Assembly: GCA_965230635.1 (NCBI GenBank)
Contig: CBDDLJ010000021.1
Location: 124,001-188,000 of the forward strand
Source: CBDDLJ01 sp965230635
GTDB taxonomy: Bacteria > Pseudomonadota > Gammaproteobacteria > UBA1113
Direction: 5' to 3'
DNA: 64,000 bases
How positions within the stretch are numbered: the first letter of the stretch is position 1; the number at the start of each line of letters is the position of its first letter. Shown here piece by piece: positions 9,640 through 18,585 of this stretch. The translations under genes were made by a program, and so were the position numbers. The notes beneath the pieces are model-generated. The model worked only from the letters and a program-made list of their open reading frames with translations. It did no database searches and was not told the DNA's origin.

Positions 9640-10063
9640 CTTACTGAAATGAATAGATTTTCCTCTTATTATATCAATGATTTCAGGGTGAGATCTTACT
9701 CTGGCATGTGATTGACACAAGGCGATTTTAGTTGTGTCAAAGCAAAATAGAAATGTCCCTTTTCTAAATAACAAAATATTATTGCAGTATAATTTTCAAT
9801 CATCTGTGGATGTAGTGCGGTTAAAGATGTGGGCAATAATATGGTAAACCTTTTGGACTTGAGCTTTAACTTGCCTACACCCTCAGAAAAACAGTATAAA
9901 AGAAAAACTGAAACAGATAAGTGGAGCGAGAAATTTCGAAGCAAACTATTGATTGGTGAAATAGAAAGCAAAATATGGTGTTACTCTGCTTATTTTTAAA
10001 CCGCCAGTTGTCAGTCTATGGTCAGCCTGGCATAATCTGCCTGTAAGAGGAGAATAATCGAAA
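9640..10063. other. Gap after the giant gene; only the repeat and a doubtful 52-codon ORF
   Basis: This 424-base gap holds the second 58-bp repeat copy (9669-9726). A plus-strand ORF of 52 codons at 9841-9999 begins MVNLLDLSFNLPTPSEKQYK; it has no convincing ribosome site and may be a gene remnant. The end of the gap has AGAGGAG, the ribosome site for the DUF2066 gene. No clear terminator follows the giant gene. Confidence 0.4.
9669..9726. repeat. 58-bp direct repeat, copy 2 (downstream of the giant NACHT gene)
   Basis: Second copy of the 2221-2278 repeat, in the same orientation, starting 29 bases after the stop codon of the giant gene. The two copies enclose exactly one gene. The sequences beyond the repeats on either side do not match each other. 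This arrangement could allow excision by recombination, or mark duplication of an old flanking segment. Confidence 0.8.
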
Positions 10064-11125
10064 ATGAACAAAATTTGCACTTCATTGCGTGCTTGTGTGT
10101 TAATCTTTGTACTTACGTTGGCACTGACTGCATCGGCAACATCAGATGAAATGTACAATGTCGTTATTCCGGTTGCTGACAAACAGGCTAATCAGGCCGC
10201 TTTGTTAAAAGCCGCTTTCAAGCAAGTGTTGATAAAAGTTGCTGGTAATCGAGCTATCATCAATGATCCCACTGTCAAAAAGCAATTGAATAATGCACAA
10301 CAAATGGTGCTTGATTATGCGTATCTTGACAAGCCAGGTATTGATGGCCAGCGGTTATTAAAAGTACGGTTTGATCCTGCATTGATCCAAGATGTTTTGC
10401 TCGGTGCTGAGCAAGAAATTTGGGGAGGGCAACGTCCGGTTACGGTTGTTTGGTTGGTCGATGACAATGGTAAGAAAAAACAAATTATTGCAACGGATAC
10501 TAAAATACAGATAACCAAAACATTAGCGCAAGTAAGTGAGCAACGGGGGCTACCCATGATGTTGCCACTGATGGATTTGGAAGATTTAGCTAAAATTAGT
10601 CCGGATCAGATTTGGCAGTTAGATATTGATGCCATTAGCAGTGCATCCATTCGCTATAGTTCTCCAGTACAAATTGTCGCTAAGATTAATAGCCAACAAG
10701 AAAACAATGCAGTAAACATCGATTGGTATGTGTTACATGACTACAGTCGTAAGCACTATAGCAATACAGCGAACAATATAACAACAGCACTAGAACAGGG
10801 ATTACAGGAAGGAATTGATTTCATTGCACGTCGTTATGCTCGTAATGATGATGAGCAAGGCCATCCATCTACCGTTGTTTTGACGGTATATAAAGTTAAG
10901 GGTGTAGAGCATTATGCAAAACTGATGACTTATTTAGAACAATTGCCGATTGTCAAACGATTCGAAGTGCAGCGCATTGGTGGTGAGGATGTGACGTTGG
11001 ATTTATCCGTTTTAGGTGGTCGACAGGCAATTGTGAAAGTTTTTTCTGAAGATAAAAAACTAGAACCCATAAAAGAAGGGGGTGCTTTAGATGCCAGTAA
11101 TTTGCGTTACCAAATGAGCACATAG
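10064..11125 (+). CDS. DUF2066 domain-containing exported protein
   Basis: 353 residues. N-terminal signal peptide (basic start MNKICTSLRA, hydrophobic VLIFVLTLALTAS, likely cleavage near ASAT). The mature start (MYNVVIPVADKQANQAALLKAAFKQVLIKVAGN) matches the DUF2066 family of gammaproteobacteria, which lies between purM and the AI-2E-permease/hda genes in many genomes. The function is not known. The ATG has AGAGGAG upstream. The next gene starts 62 bases downstream, so probably an operon with the permease and hda. Exported protein by signal peptide; pathway role unknown. Confidence 0.85.
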   Translation: MNKICTSLRACVLIFVLTLALTASATSDEMYNVVIPVADKQANQAALLKAAFKQVLIKVAGNRAIINDPTVKKQLNNAQQMVLDYAYLDKPGIDGQRLLKVRFDPALIQDVLLGAEQEIWGGQRPVTVVWLVDDNGKKKQIIATDTKIQITKTLAQVSEQRGLPMMLPLMDLEDLAKISPDQIWQLDIDAISSASIRYSSPVQIVAKINSQQENNAVNIDWYVLHDYSRKHYSNTANNITTALEQGLQEGIDFIARRYARNDDEQGHPSTVVLTVYKVKGVEHYAKLMTYLEQLPIVKRFEVQRIGGEDVTLDLSVLGGRQAIVKVFSEDKKLEPIKEGGALDASNLRYQMST

Positions 11126-11187
11126 CAAATAGTATTACAGTGGACATCGATGATTCCTAGAACACAGCACATAAGAGGAGTGCAGTC

Positions 11188-12264
11188 ATGCAGACAGTGA
11201 CCAAATGGTTTTGGTTTAGCAGTGCCATTTTATTTTTTGTTTTGCTCTACTATTTAATTCCTGTCTTAACGCCTTTTGTCGTTGCTGCTGTTCTGGCCTA
11301 TTTATTTGATCCTATCGTAAATCGTTTACAAAAAATAAAAATTCCTCGCGTCATAGGTGTTGTTATAGTATTTTTTGTTATTATGCTATTGATAGCCATG
11401 ATTTTATTGTATCTTATTCCCCTGCTGGAAGAACAAATCATTATGTTATTCAAGAAAACTCCGGCACTTATTAGCTGGGCCAGTGATTTGTTGGATAGCT
11501 ACTTTGATATTCAGTTGAGCTTGTCAAATAAGCTAAGTACAGAGAATATAAAAGGGCTCTTAAGAAATAACTTACAACAAGCGGGTGGCATTTTGTCGAT
11601 TATCCTTAAAACAGTCACGACGTCAAGCTTGGCATTAGTCGCATGGGTGGTTAATTTATTATTGGTACCTGTTGTATTATTTTACTTATTGCGAGACTGG
11701 CATCAAGTGGTGCAAGGTGTCTATCATTTATTACCACGTCGCATTGTTCCCGCAATAACAAGTTTGCTAGGGGAATGTAATGAAGTACTCAGTGCTTTCT
11801 TTCGTGGTCAATTGTTAGTAATGATTGCTTTAGGTATTTTATATTCAGTAGGATTGACAATTGTCGGTGTGGATTTAGCCGTATTAATTGGTATGTTAAG
11901 TGGATTAGTCAGTATTGTACCGTATTTGGGTTTTATTATTGGGATTATTGTCGCGTCCATCGCTGCTTTTTTTCAATTTCAAGAGCCCATTTATTTATTA
12001 TATGTCGCTATCGTTTTCTTAATCACAAATGGCCTTGAGTCATCGGTGTTAACACCATTATTAATTGGTAATAAAATAGGATTACACCCAGTAGCGGTTA
12101 TTTTTTCGATTCTAGCGGGAGGGCAATTATTTGGTTTCGTTGGTGTGCTGTTAGCATTACCTGTTGCAGCGGTTATTATGGTTTTTATTCGTTTTTTCTG
12201 TCAGTATTATATGGGTAGTCAACTTTATCAGATGAAACGCAACAGCAACGAGGCTAAAATGTGA
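11188..12264 (+). CDS. AI-2E family (PerM/YdgG-type) membrane permease
   Basis: 358 residues, inner-membrane protein with about eight hydrophobic segments: two near the N-terminus (~6-40 and ~55-85), a central soluble part (~90-140), then the conserved C-terminal cluster with GVDLAVLIGMLSGLVSIVPYL and the GFVGVLLALPVAAVI stretch. This is the AI-2E transporter superfamily; members export varied substrates and the true one cannot be told here. AGAGGAG lies upstream of the ATG. Its stop codon overlaps the GTG start of hda (ATGTGA), implying translational coupling. Confidence 0.9.
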   Translation: MQTVTKWFWFSSAILFFVLLYYLIPVLTPFVVAAVLAYLFDPIVNRLQKIKIPRVIGVVIVFFVIMLLIAMILLYLIPLLEEQIIMLFKKTPALISWASDLLDSYFDIQLSLSNKLSTENIKGLLRNNLQQAGGILSIILKTVTTSSLALVAWVVNLLLVPVVLFYLLRDWHQVVQGVYHLLPRRIVPAITSLLGECNEVLSAFFRGQLLVMIALGILYSVGLTIVGVDLAVLIGMLSGLVSIVPYLGFIIGIIVASIAAFFQFQEPIYLLYVAIVFLITNGLESSVLTPLLIGNKIGLHPVAVIFSILAGGQLFGFVGVLLALPVAAVIMVFIRFFCQYYMGSQLYQMKRNSNEAKM

Positions 12265-12971
12265 CCGAACAGCTAATATTCACCACAGCAAGCTTATCAC
12301 CGCATGCAACTTTTTCTAGTTTTTACCCGGCAGAAAACTCAAGTATTATTGACTATTTAAAAAGATTTGCCCAAGGACAAGAAGAGCAATTTGTTTATTT
12401 ATGGGGGAATCATCGCAGTGGTTGCAGTCATTTACTACAAGCAACTTGTCATATGGCAAATGAATACCAACAATCTGCTATGTATTTATCCTTTCGGCAA
12501 AAGCAAACATTAACCCCTAGCGTTTTAGAAGCGCTAGAACAAATGCAGTGTGTTTGTTTAGACGATATTGATGCTATTGCTGGTGATACAAACTGGGAAG
12601 AAGCTCTTTTTCACTTATATAACCGATTACGCGATAGTGATGTACGATTATTAGTGGCAGCCCATAACTATGTTAGCGCAATCCCCTTTCAACTAGCGGA
12701 TTTGTGTTCCCGGCTTACTTGGGGAGTAGCGCTGCGCTTGCAGCAACTTAATGAGCAAGAAAAAGCAGCGGCTATACAATTTTCTGCCAAACAGCGAGGC
12801 TTTGAGTTATCGGATGCTGTGGTAAAGTTTTTGTTAAACCACTGTGCCCGTGATCAAGCAAGTTTATTTACAATTTTAGAGCATTTAGATAAAGCATCGT
12901 TAGTGGCAAAACGAAAATTAACTGTACCTTTTGTTAAATCAGTATTGGCGATCCATACTCATCGTAGCTGA
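12261..12971 (+). CDS. hda: DnaA regulatory inactivator Hda
   Basis: 236 residues, DnaA-like AAA+ protein that with the DNA-bound beta clamp stimulates DnaA-ATP hydrolysis to limit re-initiation. The P-loop-like segment is LWGNHRSGCSHLLQ (~48-60), where the catalytic Lys is replaced by Cys; Hda proteins often lack a canonical Walker A Lys. CVCLDDIDAIAGDTNWEEALFHLYN is the Walker B/sensor region. The GTG start overlaps the permease stop. The clamp-binding motif expected at the N-terminus may be EQLIF (residues 3-7). Length and context fit. Confidence 0.9.
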   Translation: MTEQLIFTTASLSPHATFSSFYPAENSSIIDYLKRFAQGQEEQFVYLWGNHRSGCSHLLQATCHMANEYQQSAMYLSFRQKQTLTPSVLEALEQMQCVCLDDIDAIAGDTNWEEALFHLYNRLRDSDVRLLVAAHNYVSAIPFQLADLCSRLTWGVALRLQQLNEQEKAAAIQFSAKQRGFELSDAVVKFLLNHCARDQASLFTILEHLDKASLVAKRKLTVPFVKSVLAIHTHRS

Positions 12972-13010
12972 CTAAAGATACCGATTATAAAATTAGTTGT
13001 TTTTTTATGG

Positions 13011-13619
13011 TTAAGTGCGATGAGTATCTGCCTGCAACTTTAATGCAGTTTCTGCTAAACGTTTTCCAAGAGCGATGCACAATCGCTTTTCTTCTTCATT
13101 AACCACTGTCTTATTGTCAGCTCCGGCTGTATGTGATGCGCCATAAGGGGTTCCTCCTGTTTGAGTTGTGATTAAATCAGCTTCAGAATAGGGCAAACCT
13201 AGGATCATTGTGCCATGATGCAGTAGCGGCAGCATCATACTGAGTAATGTCGTTTCTTGACCGCCGTGTAAACTGGCCGTTGATGTAAAAACTGATGCTG
13301 GTTTACCAATTAGTGCGCCTGATAACCACAACGATCCTGTTCCGTCCAAGAAGTATTTTAATGGAGCCGCCATATTGCCAAAACGAGTGGGGCTACCGAT
13401 TGCAATACCATGACAACTTTCTAAGTCAGCTAGTGTTGCAAAAGGCGCACCTTCATCAGGAATACTGGGCTCAGTGGCTTCGCAAGTGGTTGAAATAGGC
13501 GGCACTGTTTTCAATTTGGCTTTTGCCTCTGGAACTTCTTCAATGCCACGAGCAACATAGTCTGCCATTTTTTTTGTATTACCATGACGGCTGTAATATA
13601 ACACCAGTAATTCAATCAT
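13011..13619 (-). CDS. wrbA: NAD(P)H:quinone oxidoreductase, WrbA flavoprotein
   Basis: 202 residues, FMN-binding flavodoxin-like protein that reduces quinones with two electrons, in the cytosol. Seen: the FMN phosphate loop YYSRHGNTKKMADYVARGIE (~8-27), the WrbA-type IGSPTRFGNMAAPLKYFLDGTG segment (~93-114), and TASLHGGQETTLLSMMLPLLHHGT near the isoalloxazine site. Length matches WrbA. AGGAGCTT-type site (reverse of gaaagctcct) precedes the ATG. Convergent with hda; the 39-base gap has no strong hairpin. Confidence 0.93.
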   Translation of the reverse strand: MIELLVLYYSRHGNTKKMADYVARGIEEVPEAKAKLKTVPPISTTCEATEPSIPDEGAPFATLADLESCHGIAIGSPTRFGNMAAPLKYFLDGTGSLWLSGALIGKPASVFTSTASLHGGQETTLLSMMLPLLHHGTMILGLPYSEADLITTQTGGTPYGASHTAGADNKTVVNEEEKRLCIALGKRLAETALKLQADTHRT

Positions 13620-13871
13620 AGAAAGCTCCTTTTATTTCTCTAGAAAGTCAGTATCCCAAATTTAGTAATCGTTGTCTATGGCGCAATCTTCGCTGTATTG
13701 TGATGACGTCAACTGTAAAAATGGGAGGGATAATGGGTTAGTTGATAAAGGGTCAAAAGCTGACGAGCAGCGCAGAAATTGCTCACAGCACATACAGATA
13801 TATCCAATAAAATAATGAACATTTTTATGACATAATAGTAACACAAAGCGTCAATCAATGAGGAGGGCACG

Positions 13872-15437
13872 ATGACAATGAATCAAAAAATACTACCAGC
13901 CAACCAGGATAACTTATCCCATATAATCAGTGTGCTAGGGCACGAATTACGCACTCCCTTGAATGCAATTTACGGTATGTCACAAATTTTAAGGAAACTG
14001 GATAATATAGATAATCAAGTTATGCGCAGTATTGATGTGATTTACCAATCATCCCGCGATGTGTTACCTATCTTGAATTATATTTCAGATTTTTACTCAA
14101 GAGATGGAACTTACCAGTTTCGTCAAGAACCTTTTAACTTGTTGAGTGTAATGGAAAGATTAATTCAAGAGATATACGAAGAAGCAAGAGAGAAAGAATT
14201 AAATGTGTTTTTAGATTTCCAACCGTTTACGTTACAAAATGTGATGGGCGATAAAAAAATTATTGAAATGGTGCTAACATTCATTTTAAATAATGCACTG
14301 CGATTTACTCAGCATGGTGAAATCTATGTCAAAGTAGAAAGTCAAAAACAAGATGATGAAATTGCTGATTTTACTATCACAATTGAAGATAGTGGCTGCG
14401 GTATTGAACCAAGGATCTTAGATACACTCTTTAATTTATTTTCACAAAATAGTCAAGATGACTATAAAAGCTCAGGCTTAAAATTATCAATCAGCCAAGA
14501 TTTAATTAATGGTATGGGAGGGGTGATTAATGTGCAAAGTAAGCCTAACATGGGAACGCGCGTTAGTATACATTTGCCATTGCAGCTGCAAGCACAAGAG
14601 ACTGTAGACACCAAAGTGCTATGGGATACTTTTCGACAGTGTTTGCGCGTATTGATTGTTGAAAATAATGAGTGTATAGGTGAGTCATTAAGTCACTATT
14701 TAGCGGTTAGCGAGTCAAACGTGGTTTCAGAGGAAAATATGTTGGTAGCAATGAAATCTGCTTTTGCACAACGTAAGCCATATAAAATGATTGTGGTAGA
14801 TGAGTGTTTTATCAGTGCTTACCGGGATGAGTTACGAGCATTATTTAATTCTGCACCACAGCGCTTAATATCAGGTTGCTTGTTTGTTGTTTTAAGTGAT
14901 GAAGAAAGCAGTCAGTCGATACAATTTTTAAAGGATACAGTATCTGTCAGTGTTATAAAAAAACCATTGAAACCATCTGTCTTGACGCGACAGTTAGCAC
15001 TAGATTGGTGTCATTTTAAAAATAGTGAAAAGCAACATAACACGGCAGTACCGTTTGATTTTTCTCCTAGTGTATTATTGGTTGAAGACGATGAAATAAA
15101 TATTGATGTGGAAAAAATGATGCTAGAGTCATTAGGCTGCCAAGTTGATGTTGCTTACAGTGGTGAAGAAGCATTAGATTTAGTAAAAAAACTGACTTGT
15201 CATTACCATTTAATTTTCTTAGATATCGGTTTGCCGGGTAGAAACGGTTTTGAGATAGCTCCCATGTTAAAAGAAAGTGCCAAAGCTTACCAAATGCCTA
15301 TTGTTGCCATGACCTCTTATGTATCTGATCGCAATATACAGCGCTGCTATCGCTCAGGTATGGTGGATGTTATACCTAAGCCGGCAACGATAGAGCAGTT
15401 GGAATCTACGTTACGACAGTTTATTCCAAATATTTAG
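13872..15437 (+). CDS. Soluble hybrid histidine kinase with one degenerate and one intact receiver domain
   Basis: 521 residues with no N-terminal sensor or membrane segment. HisKA starts at once, with phospho-acceptor His24 in GHELRTPLN. HATPase_c (~110-235): N-box FILNNALRFTQ, G1 IEDSGCGIEP, G2 SSGLKLSISQ. Residues ~255-370 look like a receiver domain that has decayed (LRVLIVENNE; MIVVDECFIS where the phospho-Asp strand is expected; KKPLKPS at the Lys position). The last receiver (~393-515) is intact: VEDDE, phospho-Asp451 in FLDIGLPG, and the Lys of PKPA. AGGAGGG precedes the ATG. No response regulator is adjacent; an orphan receiver protein at 62974-63354 is a possible partner, by inference only. 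Confidence 0.88.
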   Translation: MTMNQKILPANQDNLSHIISVLGHELRTPLNAIYGMSQILRKLDNIDNQVMRSIDVIYQSSRDVLPILNYISDFYSRDGTYQFRQEPFNLLSVMERLIQEIYEEAREKELNVFLDFQPFTLQNVMGDKKIIEMVLTFILNNALRFTQHGEIYVKVESQKQDDEIADFTITIEDSGCGIEPRILDTLFNLFSQNSQDDYKSSGLKLSISQDLINGMGGVINVQSKPNMGTRVSIHLPLQLQAQETVDTKVLWDTFRQCLRVLIVENNECIGESLSHYLAVSESNVVSEENMLVAMKSAFAQRKPYKMIVVDECFISAYRDELRALFNSAPQRLISGCLFVVLSDEESSQSIQFLKDTVSVSVIKKPLKPSVLTRQLALDWCHFKNSEKQHNTAVPFDFSPSVLLVEDDEINIDVEKMMLESLGCQVDVAYSGEEALDLVKKLTCHYHLIFLDIGLPGRNGFEIAPMLKESAKAYQMPIVAMTSYVSDRNIQRCYRSGMVDVIPKPATIEQLESTLRQFIPNI

Positions 15438-15582
15438 TATTAGCGCGGTTTGTCATAATAATGTCTCATTTTGAGTCAATATCATATTGACTTAGCATGG
15501 GCGCATTTCTTTTCATGAGAGGTTACGAATATGATACACTTGCTTTTCACCACAGATCACATATTTTAAGGTACAACATGAC

Positions 15583-16374
15583 ATGAAAACAATATCCGCC
15601 TTGCAAAGAAAAAAAACAAATGGTGAAAAAATATGCGCTTTAACCGCTTATGATACCAGCATGGCTCAATTGTTGAGCGATTGTGATATTGATTTCATTT
15701 TAGTAGGGGATTCTGTTGGCATGGTGGTTTGCGGTTATCCAGATACTGTGCCGGTGACGTTAGACATTATTCTTTATCATTTGCAGAATGTGAAGCGGGC
15801 CCCTATTCACTCATTAGTTGTTGCTGACATGCCATTTGCCACCTATTCGGATACGAAAACTGCATGGAAAAATGCTGCCCGCTTAATGCAAGCGGGTGCA
15901 CAGATGGTAAAAATGGAAGGAGGGGCTAATTTAGCAGATACCGTTGGTTATCTCTCTGAACGTGGTATACCTGTCTGTGCGCATATTGGTTTATCAAGCC
16001 AAATGGTACATCACATGGGTGGCTATAAGATCCAAGGGCGTGAGCAAGCAGATGCTGAGCGGATATTTAATGATGCGAAGACATTGGAGCAAGCAGGGGC
16101 ACAATTGTGCTTGTTGGAATGTATCCCGCTGGAGTTGGCTAAGAAAATCAGTACCCAATTAGTTATACCTACTATTGGTATTGGCGCAGGTCCGCATTGT
16201 GATGGACAAATCTTAGTAACCTATGATTTACTTGGGTTAACCCCGCATAAACCTTATAAGTTTGTTAAAAATTTTTTAACTGGCCAAACAGGCGGTATTC
16301 ATGCTGCGATAAACGCTTTTGTCAGTGAAGTTCGGCAAGGTGATTTTCCGACTATGGCGAACTCATTTCAATGA
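15583..16374 (+). CDS. panB: 3-methyl-2-oxobutanoate hydroxymethyltransferase
   Basis: 263 residues. Makes ketopantoate from alpha-ketoisovalerate and methylene-THF, the first committed step of pantothenate (coenzyme A) synthesis. Seen: CALTAYDTSMAQLL, the metal/substrate segment VGDSVGMVV, KMEGGANLAD, HIGLSSQMVHHMGGYK and the GIGAGPHCDGQILVTYD region. Full family length. Its last four bases overlap the panC start (ATGA), the first link of a tightly packed panB-panC-panG-fkpB set. Confidence 0.96.
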   Translation: MKTISALQRKKTNGEKICALTAYDTSMAQLLSDCDIDFILVGDSVGMVVCGYPDTVPVTLDIILYHLQNVKRAPIHSLVVADMPFATYSDTKTAWKNAARLMQAGAQMVKMEGGANLADTVGYLSERGIPVCAHIGLSSQMVHHMGGYKIQGREQADAERIFNDAKTLEQAGAQLCLLECIPLELAKKISTQLVIPTIGIGAGPHCDGQILVTYDLLGLTPHKPYKFVKNFLTGQTGGIHAAINAFVSEVRQGDFPTMANSFQ

Positions 16375-17228
16375 AAATCATTAAAACAATAGCCGCCATG
16401 CGTGAACTACATCAGCAATGGCAACGAGAGTTTAAAAAAATTGTGTTAGTGCCTACCATGGGTAATTTACATGAAGGTCATTTGTCACTAGTTGATTTGG
16501 CAAAAGACTGTGCGAATGAAGTCATTGTGAGTATTTTTGTTAATCCTATGCAGTTTGGGCTACGAGAAGATTATGTTAATTACCCTCAAACGATTACAGA
16601 AGACTTAACCAAGCTGCAAGATAAAGGTATTTCAGCGGTGTTTATGCCTGACAGTAAAGAAATGTATCCGGCGGTATTATCAAGAATGACATATATCAAG
16701 GTGCCTGAATTATCTGATATATTATGTGCTGTTACACGACCTCAATTTTTTCAAGGGGTGACCACCATTGTTGCTAAATTGTTTCAGATAGTACGACCTG
16801 ATATAGCTGTCTTTGGTAAAAAAGATTATCAACAATGGCGTGTTATTCAACGTATGGTATCAGAATTAAATTTTCCTATTGATATTATTGTTGCTGACAT
16901 TGTTCGGGAAGGTGATGGTTTAGCAATGAGCTCACGTAATGCTTATTTGTCACCGCAGCAGCGTCAATCAGCACCAACATTGTATAAACTGTTAAAAGCG
17001 GCAGCGTTAAAAGTAAAGCAAAGAAAAGAACCACTGTCTGAAATAGAACAAATATTCATGTCAACATTAATAGCCAACGGATTTATTCCAGATTATTTTT
17101 CTATTCGGCGCCAATCTGATTTAAGAATACCTGAAAAAAGTGATAGTGAACTTGTCATTTTAGCCGCAGCTAATTTAGCAACTACTCGCTTAATTGATAA
17201 TATAGAAGTCAGCGTAGGTGTAACATAA
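16371..17228 (+). CDS. panC: Pantoate--beta-alanine ligase
   Basis: 285 residues. Joins pantoate and beta-alanine with ATP to form pantothenate. The nucleotidyl-transferase HxGH signature is PTMGNLHEGHLSLVDLA (~28-44); IFVNPMQFG, VFGKKDYQQ and AMSSRNAYLSP are the other family motifs. Overlaps panB by four bases and ends one base into the ATG of panG, so translation is coupled. No panD (aspartate decarboxylase) is in the window. Confidence 0.96.
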   Translation: MKIIKTIAAMRELHQQWQREFKKIVLVPTMGNLHEGHLSLVDLAKDCANEVIVSIFVNPMQFGLREDYVNYPQTITEDLTKLQDKGISAVFMPDSKEMYPAVLSRMTYIKVPELSDILCAVTRPQFFQGVTTIVAKLFQIVRPDIAVFGKKDYQQWRVIQRMVSELNFPIDIIVADIVREGDGLAMSSRNAYLSPQQRQSAPTLYKLLKAAALKVKQRKEPLSEIEQIFMSTLIANGFIPDYFSIRRQSDLRIPEKSDSELVILAAANLATTRLIDNIEVSVGVT

Positions 17229-18109
17229 TGCAAGAATTAACGATACTCGGGGCTGGCCGAACAGCGAAAGTCTTAGCTTTTCTTTGGTCTAGAGAAAAGA
17301 TTTTTGCCATTCGTCAAGTGTTAACAAGCCAATTAATAACAGCCAAAAAAGCAGTTGAGTTTATTGGCTCGGGAGAGCCTATTGCAGAATTTGCGCAAGT
17401 GAATGCTTGTAATAATTACTTTATTGCAGTGCCTGATGATGTGATAGTGGCTATTGCTAAACAGTTAGCTCAGCGTCATATTATCAAGCCGGGAGATTTG
17501 GTGTTTCATTGTAGCGGGACATTATCATCGGATGTGCTTGAACCAGTAAAAGCACAAGGAGCAATTATTGCCAGTTGCCATCCTATCTATAGTTTTGCTG
17601 ATTTGTCCTTTGCTTCAGAAAATTTTGTCAACATTTATTGCACCTTAGAGGGTGATGATAATGCTTGTCAGCAGTTGAAAAAAGTGTTTGCATCGATTGG
17701 TGGACAAGCTGAAATATGCACACAGCTAGATAAAGAACTGTATCATGCAAGTTTAGTTATGGTGAGTAATTATTTGGTAACGTTATATCGCATTGGTTTG
17801 GATTGTTTTGCAAAAGTAGGGATAACAGAGAAAAAAGGCTTAGCCATGCTAGCACCCTTAATGCAAGCCAGTTTGCAACAATGTGCGCAAAATGGACCTA
17901 TCGAGGCATTAACAGGTCCTGTGGCTAGAGGCGATGTAGAGATTATTAAAAAACACTTGCGCAGTTTAAAAAAAACGCTACCACAGTATGAAACACTTTA
18001 TCGACAGCTAGGTAAAAACACGTTAGAATTGGTACAACAGCGAGGACAGGTGTCAGCAGATATTACTCAACAAATACAGCAAATTTTACAGGAAGGGCAA
18101 GATGAGTAA
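17228..18109 (+). CDS. panG: PanG-type ketopantoate reductase (Rossmann/DUF2520 family)
   Basis: 293 residues. N-terminal Rossmann fold (LTILGAGRTAKVLAF, ~4-18), then IAVPDDVIVAIA, FHCSGTLSSD and ASCHPIYSFAD, followed by a C-terminal helical DUF2520-like domain (~165-290). This is the pattern of PanG, the alternative NADPH-dependent ketopantoate reductase described in Francisella and found in Coxiella; it replaces PanE. Immediate coupling to panC supports the assignment, since it supplies the step between PanB and PanC. Overlaps the next gene by eight bases. The family is recognised with some caution; the pathway role comes mainly from context. Confidence 0.82.
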   Translation: MQELTILGAGRTAKVLAFLWSREKIFAIRQVLTSQLITAKKAVEFIGSGEPIAEFAQVNACNNYFIAVPDDVIVAIAKQLAQRHIIKPGDLVFHCSGTLSSDVLEPVKAQGAIIASCHPIYSFADLSFASENFVNIYCTLEGDDNACQQLKKVFASIGGQAEICTQLDKELYHASLVMVSNYLVTLYRIGLDCFAKVGITEKKGLAMLAPLMQASLQQCAQNGPIEALTGPVARGDVEIIKKHLRSLKKTLPQYETLYRQLGKNTLELVQQRGQVSADITQQIQQILQEGQDE

Positions 18110-18545
18110 ACAAGTGAAAACAATTGCGCAAGGTGATAAAGTCACCATGCATTTTTCTATGCATTTAGCAGATGGTAGTGTTGCAGATAGCACGAAAGTA
18201 AATAATTTACCAGGACAAGTTGTGATAGGCGATGGTACGCTAACGCCAGGGTTTGAGGCACACTTACTTGGATTAAAAGCTGGAGATAATCATCAATTTA
18301 ATGTTGCTGCAGAGGATGCTTTTGGCGCAATCAATGATGCTAATATTTACATATTACCGGTTGCGCAATTTTCACAAGAATTGGATTTACAACCGGGCTT
18401 AATAGTTGAATTTGAGCAACCAAATGGTAGCAAATTGCCGGGTACTGTACGTAAAATCAGCGAAGAAGGTGTCACAGTTGATTTTAATCATCCGCTAGCT
18501 GGACAAGATATTTTATTTAAGGTTGATATCATTGCAATAAATTAA
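18102..18545 (+). CDS. fkpB: FKBP-type peptidyl-prolyl cis-trans isomerase, SlpA/FkpB-like
   Basis: 147 residues. FKBP domain interrupted by an insert-in-flap, typical of SlyD/FkpB: KVTMHFSMHLADGSVADST, then GDGTLTPGFEAHLLGLKAGD, AAEDAFGAIND and the C-terminal VDFNHPLAGQDILFKVDI. It lacks the metal-binding His-rich tail of SlyD, so FkpB (SlpA) is the better call. Proline isomerase/chaperone in the cytosol. It overlaps panG by eight bases and ends inside a strong terminator. In many gammaproteobacteria fkpB sits beside lspA; here it has moved to the pan operon. Confidence 0.9.
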   Translation: MSKQVKTIAQGDKVTMHFSMHLADGSVADSTKVNNLPGQVVIGDGTLTPGFEAHLLGLKAGDNHQFNVAAEDAFGAINDANIYILPVAQFSQELDLQPGLIVEFEQPNGSKLPGTVRKISEEGVTVDFNHPLAGQDILFKVDIIAIN

Positions 18546-18577
18546 TTCCTCCGCAAAAAAGCTGCGGAGGAATTAAT
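18541..18577. terminator. Bidirectional hairpin terminator between fkpB and the lipoprotein gene
   Basis: A perfect 14-bp stem, ATTAATTCCTCCGC (18541-18554) with its complement at 18564-18577, and a nine-base loop. The fkpB stop codon lies in the left arm. It separates convergent genes. The AT base of the stem supplies weak T-tracts on both strands. Confidence 0.85.
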
Positions 18578-18585
18578 CCACTTGC

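Noticed and set aside
9841..9999. 52-codon ORF after the giant gene
   Set aside because: No ribosome site or similarity to the giant protein's N-terminus; perhaps a remnant, not supportable as a gene.
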